Shown here: positions 34,545 to 41,432 of the stretch, piece after piece | Numbering within the stretch: the first letter of the stretch is position 1 | Layout: every line of letters starts with the position of its first letter | NCBI GenBank assembly: GCA_001603075.1 | Contig: LVBB01000006.1 | Location: forward strand, 1 to 64,000 | DNA: 64,000 bases | From: Phycisphaerales bacterium Planc_01 | Lineage (GTDB): Bacteria; Planctomycetota; Phycisphaerae; Sedimentisphaerales; Anaerobacaceae | Reading direction: 5' to 3' | The notes under the pieces: generated by a model | The model's database searches: none | Seen by the model: only the letters and a program-made list of their open reading frames with translations | What the model was told of the DNA's origin: nothing | Made by a program: the position numbers and the translations under genes

Positions 34545-35186
34545 TCACTCGAGCTTCTGCTGCAATTGCTCGAGAACGGAACGAATCGCCACGATCTGGC
34601 TCTGCAGCTCCGTCATCTGCTGCGCCTGTACCTTCAACTTGTTGCCCAACTGCTCGATCTTTACCTGCGCTGCCTTGGCATCCGTCACCGCCGCATCACG
34701 TGCCTTGCTCAGGGAGGCCACTTGCCTTTCGAGAAGCCCCCGTGTGTCCACGAGGTTCTCGACCATCACCTGAAGCTCATCACGCGACTTCATCAAGTCG
34801 CCAACTCTCTGCTGAAGCTGGCCTTTGTCCTCACCCAGGTCGTCGATCTTCTTCTGCAAAGCGATTCGGGCCGCGGCCAACTCATCCACCTTCGTGTTGA
34901 GCTGGTCGCGAGAGACGATCAACTCCTTCACTTGGCGCTGCAGTCTGTCCCGGGCCTCCGACGTACCCGCCAGATTGGATTCCGCCTCATCGAGCGAACT
35001 TTCGAGCTTCTCGATATCCTGCCGAAGGGCATCTCTCTGGGCCGTCGTCTCCTTGAGATTGGCCTTGAGTTCGTCGAGCTGTCCCTTCAGTTCCGAGTTC
35101 TCCGTGGTCGTGCCGTTGCAGCCGCACAGAACCAGAAGACCGATCAGCGTACCGACCCAGACAACCACACGTTTACTTTTCATCAT
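34545..35186 (-). CDS. Coiled-coil lipoprotein
   Basis: A 213-residue exported lipoprotein. The signal peptide (MMKSKRVVVWVGTLIGLLVL) ends in the lipobox LCGC, with the lipidated Cys near residue 24. Almost all the rest (about 32-213) is a continuous coiled coil with heptads, such as LKGQLDELKANLKETTAQ, and no Pro. GGAGG lies six bases before the first of two ATGs. Such proteins can be spacers between outer membrane and cell wall; the function is not known. Charged heptads make other frames of this region look open, but they are shadows. Confidence 0.8.
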   Translation of the reverse strand: MMKSKRVVVWVGTLIGLLVLCGCNGTTTENSELKGQLDELKANLKETTAQRDALRQDIEKLESSLDEAESNLAGTSEARDRLQRQVKELIVSRDQLNTKVDELAAARIALQKKIDDLGEDKGQLQQRVGDLMKSRDELQVMVENLVDTRGLLERQVASLSKARDAAVTDAKAAQVKIEQLGNKLKVQAQQMTELQSQIVAIRSVLEQLQQKLE

Positions 35187-35495
35187 TTCGCTCCTCCTGC
35201 ACTCGGCTTGAACCGAGGCGTATGCAGACCAAGTCTTTCCGCCACCACGGGCCAGACTCAATCGCCCGGATCCACCCTCAGGTCCTGCGTTTTGCTGCGA
35301 TCCGTCAACAGCGCGAGGATATCCCACTGGCGCCCCCCGGTCAAGCGTTTTCTTGTCGGCACGGACAATTCAGAGGACACGGTGTGGTTTCTCCTCGCTC
35401 AGCAGGGCAGCCGTCTGGTCGGTGGGACCGCCCCGCAGCCCCTTGGAGAGCAAGAAATGGGGAAGACTCGGAGGAGGGCCGATGCCGTTGCCGGC
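35187..35495. other. Intergenic region between the lipoprotein gene and accA
   Basis: About 309 bases. It must contain the promoter of the lipoprotein gene, and possibly the end of accA transcripts, but I found no convincing promoter boxes or a stem followed by T residues. No ORF with family resemblance is present. Confidence 0.5.
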
Positions 35496-36569
35496 CTATA
35501 CCCTGGCGGTCGATGAATCGCGTTTGGCGCCAGTGGGTCGGGCTGTTGCGAGAATTCGTGAGCCGCGATCCGTGATTCGAGGGCTCTCGGCGGTGGCTCG
35601 GCTGCCCAGCGAACGCCACTTTCGGTAGCGGCTTTCCACCAACGCATCGATGGGCATGCGATGCAATTGGGCGAGCGTCTTGGCCACGTATGTCTCGACG
35701 TTGTAGACGGTGTCGTGCACGTTGCGATGGGCCCCACCGACCGGCTCCGGAATGATGGCGTCAACCAGGCCGAGCCGGTATAAGTCTTTGCTCGTCAGTT
35801 TGAGAGCCTCGGCGGCCTCCGGCGCCCGGGACCCGTCGCGCCACAGAATGGCGGCACACCCTTCCGGAGAGATGACAGAGTAGTAGGAGAACTCGAGCAT
35901 CGCGAGCCGATCTCCAACGGCGATGCCCAATGCTCCACCCGACCCTCCTTCACCGATGCAAATCGAAATGATGGGGACCCTCAGGCGCGACATCTCACTC
36001 AGATTCAGCGCGATTGCCTGGGCTTGGCCGCGTTCCTCAGCGCCTACCCCGGGATAAGCCCCCGGCGTGTCGATCAGGGTCACGATCGGCAGGCCATATT
36101 TCTCCGCGAACCGCATCTTGGCCAATGCCTTGCGGTAGCCTTCCGGGTTTGGGCAACCGAAATTGCACACGATCTTCTCTTTGGTGCTCTTGCCCTTGTC
36201 CTGTCCGACGATCAAGACCTTATTGCGGGCGATCTGCCCGATGCCGGTGATGATCGCGCGGTCGTCGCCGAAAAGCCTGTCCCCGTGCAGCTCGCAGAAG
36301 TCCTTGACCATCAGGTTGAGATAGTCGCTCAAGATCGGCCGCTGTGGGTGCCGGGCAACCTGGACCGTTTGCCAGGCGCTGAGACTGGAGTAAGTGCGCT
36401 TCAACTCGAGAATGCGGTCCTTCTCGATGCGCCGGATCTCGACGGAGTAATCGATTCCCTTCCTGGCGCCGAGCTTGCGCAGCTCATCGGCCTGTCGTTC
36501 CAGATCGGCCACCTTCTGCTCGAAATCGAGGTAGCCTCCATTGTTCGGTCTATTGTTTTCGCGTGCCAT
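35496..36569 (-). CDS. accA: Acetyl-CoA carboxylase carboxyltransferase subunit alpha
   Basis: A 357-residue cytosolic subunit that transfers the carboxyl group from biotin to acetyl-CoA to make malonyl-CoA for fatty acid synthesis. Conserved regions are YLDFEQKVADLERQADELR at the start, HGDRLFGDDRAIITGIG (about 92-108), FGCPNPEGYRKA, LIDTPGAYPGVGAEERGQ (about 165-182), GEGGSGGALGI and SPEGCAAILW. The usual length is about 320, so about 35 extra residues follow the normal end. The tail, including SPRITDRGSRILATAR, looks like translated repeat DNA. No accD is in the window. The leader carries the attenuator-like element described next. Confidence 0.93.
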   Translation of the reverse strand: MARENNRPNNGGYLDFEQKVADLERQADELRKLGARKGIDYSVEIRRIEKDRILELKRTYSSLSAWQTVQVARHPQRPILSDYLNLMVKDFCELHGDRLFGDDRAIITGIGQIARNKVLIVGQDKGKSTKEKIVCNFGCPNPEGYRKALAKMRFAEKYGLPIVTLIDTPGAYPGVGAEERGQAQAIALNLSEMSRLRVPIISICIGEGGSGGALGIAVGDRLAMLEFSYYSVISPEGCAAILWRDGSRAPEAAEALKLTSKDLYRLGLVDAIIPEPVGGAHRNVHDTVYNVETYVAKTLAQLHRMPIDALVESRYRKWRSLGSRATAESPRITDRGSRILATARPTGAKRDSSTARV

Positions 36570-36631
36570 ACCGTCGTTCGGCTAGTCCTGTCACCACCGC
36601 CCCATACGCCTGTCACACACCGGTGGGTTCA

Positions 36632-36715
36632 TAAAAAAAACGCCCCACGCCTCAGGCGGGGACTTCAAATCATTTGCCAGATCCGTTAGCTCGGTTTCAA
36701 GGAGGCGATGCTAAC
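36632..36715 (-). ncRNA. Attenuator-like leader or small RNA upstream of accA
   Basis: Read on the minus strand, a stem of GTTAGC with GCTAAC (36710-36715 and 36685-36690) exposes a loop with CGCCTCCTTGAAACC. It is followed by a GC-rich hairpin, CCCCGCC-TGA-GGCGTGGGG (36661-36643), and eight T residues (36640-36633), the form of an intrinsic terminator. CGCCTC at 36707-36702 is exactly complementary to GAGGCG at 36653-36648 inside the terminator, so an antiterminator is possible. accA starts 63 bases downstream. The loop's CCTCCTT also resembles the anti-Shine-Dalgarno sequence, so a trans-acting small RNA is an alternative. Confidence 0.4.
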
Positions 36716-36744
36716 ATTTTGCAGGGGCAAAGCAAAGAAAAAAA

Positions 36745-36771
36745 TTGACAGGCCCGCAGGTTCGCTATACC
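36745..36771 (+). promoter_or_regulatory. Possible promoter of the tyrA-purL-purQ operon
   Basis: A perfect TTGACA at 36745-36750 is followed after 15 bases by TATACC at 36766-36771. The spacer is short, but the boxes lie about 47 bases before the proposed tyrA start and would give a leader of about 40 bases. It supports the GTG start rather than the TTG further upstream. Confidence 0.4.
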
Positions 36772-36817
36772 CTTGGACGTCAGCCGGGTTCCATCCTTCA
36801 AACATAAGGTCTTTTCC

Positions 36818-37690
36818 GTGAAAGACTTACAATGTATTTGCGTCATAGGCCTTGGTCTCCTGGGCGGTTCGATATCCTCGGCGGTTCGTCAGCGTCTGCC
36901 GGGTGTCTCGGTTGTCGGCTACAGCCATCGGCCTGCTACACGGGCCAGGGCCCGTGCCTTGGCCATAGCCGGCGAAATCGCCGACGATCTTCCAGCCGCC
37001 GTCTCCAATGCCGACCTGGTCATTCTGGCGACGCCCATCTTCACCTTCGAACGGTATTTCGCCGAGATCAATGGCCTGGTTCGATCCAACTGCATTGTCA
37101 CCGACGTCGGATCGACCAAGGTGCTTCCGCATCGCTGGGCTTCCGAACAACTGACCAAAGGGGCTATCTACATCGGTTCGCATCCGATCGCCGGTTCGGA
37201 ACAGAGAGGGGTGGAGTTCGCCCGGGACGATCTGTTCGTCGACGCCCGCTGCATCCTGACTGTAACGGAAGCGACGAATTGTCAGCCCGTCAGAGCGTTG
37301 AAGCGATTCTGGTCGGCCCTCGGTTGTTTCATCGAGACGATGACTCCAACCGAGCACGATCGTGTTCTGGCCAACGTCAGCCACCTGCCCCACGTGATCG
37401 CGGCCGGATTGGTCAACGCCAGCGACCCAGTCGACATGAAGTCCGCTGGCAAGGGTTTTCTCGATAGCACGAGAATCGCCTCCGGCCCCGCCAACGTCTG
37501 GACCGATGTCCTCCTGGCCAACACCGACAACCTCGTCGAGGGAATCGACCGCGTCGTCACCGAGCTTGCAGCCATCAAGCAGGCGCTGAAGGCCGAGGAC
37601 AGGCAGGCCATCGAGGCCTTCCTCGATGGGGCCCGCAAGAAGCGGGCCGCCCTGGTCAAATACAAAATCAGGAAGAAGGAACTACTGTGA
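36818..37690 (+). CDS. tyrA: Prephenate/arogenate dehydrogenase
   Basis: A 290-residue NAD(P)-dependent enzyme of tyrosine synthesis. The Rossmann motif is VIGLGLLGGSISSAV near residues 9-23, then DLVILATPIFTF, IVTDVGSTK, GSHPIAGSE and LFVDARCILT, all typical of TyrA; TPTEHDRVLANVSHLPH carries the conserved His residues. I start at GTG 36818, which has AAGG upstream; an in-frame TTG at 36773 would lie upstream of the expected transcript start. It has no ACT or chorismate mutase domain. The stop overlaps the purL start by GTGA. Confidence 0.93.
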   Translation: MKDLQCICVIGLGLLGGSISSAVRQRLPGVSVVGYSHRPATRARARALAIAGEIADDLPAAVSNADLVILATPIFTFERYFAEINGLVRSNCIVTDVGSTKVLPHRWASEQLTKGAIYIGSHPIAGSEQRGVEFARDDLFVDARCILTVTEATNCQPVRALKRFWSALGCFIETMTPTEHDRVLANVSHLPHVIAAGLVNASDPVDMKSAGKGFLDSTRIASGPANVWTDVLLANTDNLVEGIDRVVTELAAIKQALKAEDRQAIEAFLDGARKKRAALVKYKIRKKELL

Positions 37691-40569
37691 AGCAATGGCG
37701 TTTCGAGGTGTTCAATCGGGCCGGCTTTTCGGATGTGCATGGCAACGGAGTGCTGGAGGACATTCGCGAGCTCGGCATCGCCTCGATCGAGGCGGTGCAG
37801 TCGGCCAAGGTGTTTCTCATTGAGGCGGATTTCGATTCGGCTTTCGCCGACCGCGTGGCCAGAGAGTTGCTCAGCGATCCGGTCTGCGAAGAGTATTACG
37901 TCGGGCGCAGCAGCGCTCCGGCCGGCTTGGCCCGCGCCACGCTGATCGAAGTTCATCTCAAGAGTGGCGTCACCGACCCGGTGGCCGAGTCGGTGATGAC
38001 GGCCATCTCCGACATGGGCGTTCCCGGAGCGCACGTCCGAACGGCCCGCAAGTACGTCCTGCTCGGCGAGGTCCGTCCCGCCCAGATCGAGACGATCGCC
38101 AAGCGGGTCCTGGCCAATGACTGCATCGAGGACGTGGTCGTCGGCGATGAAGCCGAACCGCCCAGCCCACACCTGAGCCCTTATGAGCTGAACATCACGT
38201 ACTGGCCCATCCGCGACCTGGATGACGCCGGATTGGAGGCCCTCAGCAAGGGACGGGACCTGTTCCTGAACCTCACCGAGATGAAGGCCATTCAGGCCTA
38301 CTTTCGCCGCTTGGAGAGAGAGCCAACCGACATCGAGCTGGAGAGCCTGGCCCAGACCTGGAGCGAACACTGCGTTCACAAGACGCTGCGCAGCGCCGTC
38401 GAATTGACGATGGACGGCCAGACCATCCACTTCGACAACCTGCTCAAAGAGACCGTCTTCAAGGCCACGCAGGACCTCGACAAGGACTGGTGCATCTCGG
38501 TCTTCGCCGACAACGCGGGCGTGGTGGACTTTGACGAGGAATCGGCGGTCTGCTTTAAGGTCGAGACGCATAATCATCCGTCCGCACTCGATCCCTACGG
38601 CGGGGCCGCCACGGGCATCGGCGGCGTTATCCGCGACCCGATGGGCACGGGCATGGGGGCCCGCCCGATCGCCAACACGGACATCTTCTGCTTCGGCGAG
38701 CCCGACATGCCTCTCGGCGAGGTCCCCAAAGGCGTCCTGCACCCGCGACGGATCATGAAGGGCGTCGTTGCGGGCGTGCGCGATTACGGCAACCGCATGG
38801 GCATTCCCACCGTCAACGGCGCGATCTACTTCGACGACCGTTATCTGGGCAACCCATTGGTCTTCTGCGGCAACATCGGCCTGATGGACAAGGACAAGGC
38901 GTTCAAGCACCCGCAGAGCGGCAACCTGATCGTCGTGGTCGGCGGGCGGACCGGACGCGACGGCATTCACGGGGCCACCTTCTCCAGCGGCGAAATGACG
39001 CACGAGCACGAGACGGTCTTCTCGCACGCCGTGCAGATCGGCAACGCCATCACCGAGAAGAAAATGCTCGACGTCCTCCTACAGGCCAACGAAGCCGGCC
39101 TCTATGAAGCAATCACCGACTGCGGTGCCGGCGGACTGAGCAGCGCCGTCGGCGAGATGGGCGCCGAACTCGGCGCCGAAGTCGATCTTGATACCGTCCC
39201 GCTCAAGTACACGGGCCTCAGCTATACCGAGATCTGGATCAGCGAGGCGCAGGAGCGGATGGTCATCGCCGTCAAGCCGGAGAACCGTGAGGCCATCCTG
39301 AAGATCTTCGAGAGCGAGAACGTCGATGCGACCGTCATCGGCCGCTTCACGAACGACCGCAAGCTGCGTTTGCGCTACAATGGCCAGCAGGTGGCCGAGT
39401 TGGACATGGACTTCCTCCACGACGGCGTGCCGAAGTACAGCCGCAAGGCGGTCTGGGCTGCGCCGACCCTGAGCGAGCCGGCCGAGGCCGAGAAGGACAA
39501 CTACAACGACGAGCTGCTGGGCGTCCTGTCCTCGTACAACGTCGCCAGCAAGGAGTGGGTCATCCGCCAGTACGACCACGAGGTGCAAGGCGGCTCGGTC
39601 GTCAAGCCGCTCGTGGGCATCGCGAACGACGGCCCCGGCGACGCGGCGGTGATCCAGCCGAAGCCGACCAGCTCTCGCGGCCTGGCGATCAGTTGCGGCA
39701 TGAACCCGCTCTACGGCGACATCGACCCGTACTGGATGGCCCTGGCGGGGATCGACGAGGCCGTTCGAAACCTCATCTGTGTCGGCGGTCGAGTGGACCG
39801 CATCGCCCTGCTCGACAACTTCTGCTGGGGCAACTGCACACATCCGCGGACGTTCGGCACCCTCGTCCGGGCGGCGCAGGCCTGCTACGACGGCGCGATG
39901 GCCTACGGCGCCCCGTTCATCTCCGGAAAGGACTCGCTCAACAACGAGTTCGCCTGCGAGGATGGCACGACCATCCGCATCCCGCCGACGCTGCTGATCA
40001 GCGCCATGTCGATCGTCGACGACGTCGAACGATGCGTCACGATGGACGCCAAGAGGCCGGGCAACCTGCTGTTCGTCGTCGGACGGACCGGCAACGAGCT
40101 GGGCGGGTCGCACTACCACAAGCTACGGGGCCAGCTCGGCGCCAACGTGCCGAAACTGGACCTCGAACTCGCCCCGCGCATCGCCCGCAAGGTGGCGCAG
40201 GCCATCGCCGACGGGCTCGTCGCAAGCTGTCACGACTGTTCCGAAGGCGGATTAGCCGTGGCGCTGGCGGAAATGGCCTTTGCCGGCGGGCTGGGCATCG
40301 AAGCGGACCTGCGCGGCCTGCCCGCTTCGAAGGACTGCACCCGACTCGATGCGCAGTTGTTCAGCGAGTCGAACAGCCGCTACGTGGTCGAGGTCGATCC
40401 CCGGCACTACGACGCCTTCGCCAAGCTCATGCTGAATCTGCCGTTTGGGCAGATCGGCAAGGTCACGGCCGGCTCGAAACTCGTGGTTCGCTCGCAGGAC
40501 GGCGACAACGCCATCGACGTCGAGATCGACATCCTCAAGCAGGCGTGGCAAAGGACACTGGACTGGTAA
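37687..40569 (+). CDS. purL: Phosphoribosylformylglycinamidine synthase, PurS-like domains fused to PurL
   Basis: A 960-residue enzyme subunit of purine synthesis that makes FGAM from FGAR, ATP and ammonia supplied by PurQ. The first ~155 residues form two tandem PurS-like ferredoxin folds (about 3-75, and 78-155 with TLIEVHLKSGVTDPVAESV). The PurL part follows: TWSEHCVHKTL (about 223-233), ETHNHPSALDPYGGAATGIGG, GARPIANTD, GGRTGRDGIHGATFSSGE, DCGAGGLSSAVGEMG and a second AIR synthase half with SGKDSLNNE. No glutaminase domain is fused. Translation starts at GTG overlapping the tyrA stop. Confidence 0.93.
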   Translation: MKQWRFEVFNRAGFSDVHGNGVLEDIRELGIASIEAVQSAKVFLIEADFDSAFADRVARELLSDPVCEEYYVGRSSAPAGLARATLIEVHLKSGVTDPVAESVMTAISDMGVPGAHVRTARKYVLLGEVRPAQIETIAKRVLANDCIEDVVVGDEAEPPSPHLSPYELNITYWPIRDLDDAGLEALSKGRDLFLNLTEMKAIQAYFRRLEREPTDIELESLAQTWSEHCVHKTLRSAVELTMDGQTIHFDNLLKETVFKATQDLDKDWCISVFADNAGVVDFDEESAVCFKVETHNHPSALDPYGGAATGIGGVIRDPMGTGMGARPIANTDIFCFGEPDMPLGEVPKGVLHPRRIMKGVVAGVRDYGNRMGIPTVNGAIYFDDRYLGNPLVFCGNIGLMDKDKAFKHPQSGNLIVVVGGRTGRDGIHGATFSSGEMTHEHETVFSHAVQIGNAITEKKMLDVLLQANEAGLYEAITDCGAGGLSSAVGEMGAELGAEVDLDTVPLKYTGLSYTEIWISEAQERMVIAVKPENREAILKIFESENVDATVIGRFTNDRKLRLRYNGQQVAELDMDFLHDGVPKYSRKAVWAAPTLSEPAEAEKDNYNDELLGVLSSYNVASKEWVIRQYDHEVQGGSVVKPLVGIANDGPGDAAVIQPKPTSSRGLAISCGMNPLYGDIDPYWMALAGIDEAVRNLICVGGRVDRIALLDNFCWGNCTHPRTFGTLVRAAQACYDGAMAYGAPFISGKDSLNNEFACEDGTTIRIPPTLLISAMSIVDDVERCVTMDAKRPGNLLFVVGRTGNELGGSHYHKLRGQLGANVPKLDLELAPRIARKVAQAIADGLVASCHDCSEGGLAVALAEMAFAGGLGIEADLRGLPASKDCTRLDAQLFSESNSRYVVEVDPRHYDAFAKLMLNLPFGQIGKVTAGSKLVVRSQDGDNAIDVEIDILKQAWQRTLDW

Positions 40570-40598
40570 CGGAATTCGCACAAGCGCAAGGACAGGAC

Positions 40599-41399
40599 AT
40601 GGCAGAGGTTCGAGCATTGGTGTTGCGGGCAGCCGGAGTCAATTGCGACATGGAAACGCAGCACGCGCTGGAGTTGGCCGGGGCCAAGGCGCACCGCGTT
40701 CACGTCAACCGGCTCATTGAAGACAAGAGTCTCTTGGGTCGATACCACATCGTGGTCTTTCCCGGCGGTTTCAGCTATGGCGACGACGTTGCAGCCGGCC
40801 GGATTCTTGCCAACCAGATCGTGCACCATCTGGCCGAGCCGATCCGTCGATTCATCGACGACGGCAAGCTCGTGCTGGGCATCTGCAACGGTTTCCAGGT
40901 CCTCGTCAAGATGGGCGTCCTGCCGGGCAACGGAGCGTTCAAGCAGGAACATGTCACGATCACGTACAACGACAGCGGCAAGTTCGAGGATCGCTGGGTG
41001 CACCTGCTGCCCCAAACGGACCGCTGCGTCTTCATCGAGCCCCAGCGGCAGATCTATCTGCCCGTCGCCCACGGCGAGGGCAAGGTCGTCACCGCCGACG
41101 CCGAAACCCTCGAACGCCTGAAATCTGAGGGGTACATCGCCTACAAGTACGTCGGCCCCGACGGCGAGGAAGGCCCCTATCCGATCAACCCCAACGGCTC
41201 GGTCGAATCCATCGCCGGCCTGACCGACAGCACCGGCCGCGTCATGGGCCTGATGCCGCACCCCGAGCGGTTCGTCCGCCGGACCCAGCACCCCCACTGG
41301 ACCCGGCTCGGCGAAGACCTCGACCCCGACGGCATCAAGATATTCCGCAACGCCGTGCGCTACGCCCAGGAGAACCTGCTCCAGTCCTGCTCGGCCTGA
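40599..41399 (+). CDS. purQ: Phosphoribosylformylglycinamidine synthase glutaminase subunit PurQ
   Basis: A 266-residue class I glutamine amidotransferase that supplies ammonia to PurL. The oxyanion region is PGGFSYGDDVAAGRILANQ (about 50-68), the nucleophile Cys is in LGICNGFQVLVKMG (about 94-107), and the His/Glu pair is in GLMPHPERFV (about 220-229). The protein resembles the longer PurQ class (about 260-270 residues). AAGGA lies upstream of the ATG, 29 bases after purL. With the PurS-PurL fusion it completes the FGAM synthase set. Confidence 0.94.
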   Translation: MAEVRALVLRAAGVNCDMETQHALELAGAKAHRVHVNRLIEDKSLLGRYHIVVFPGGFSYGDDVAAGRILANQIVHHLAEPIRRFIDDGKLVLGICNGFQVLVKMGVLPGNGAFKQEHVTITYNDSGKFEDRWVHLLPQTDRCVFIEPQRQIYLPVAHGEGKVVTADAETLERLKSEGYIAYKYVGPDGEEGPYPINPNGSVESIAGLTDSTGRVMGLMPHPERFVRRTQHPHWTRLGEDLDPDGIKIFRNAVRYAQENLLQSCSA

Positions 41400-41432
41400 C
41401 CCGGAACCACAGAGGACCGCAAGACGCAACGG

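Noticed and set aside
36773-36817. TTG start for tyrA giving 15 more residues
   Set aside because: It has no ribosome-binding site and would lie upstream of the likely transcript start; the GTG at 36818 has AAGG and begins just before the Rossmann fold.
36708-36821. A 37-codon leader ORF before tyrA whose stop overlaps the tyrA start (GTGA)
   Set aside because: The GGAGG is only two bases from its ATG, the TTGACA/TATACC boxes lie inside it, and its aromatic codons are not clustered as in an attenuator peptide. It remains possible but weak.
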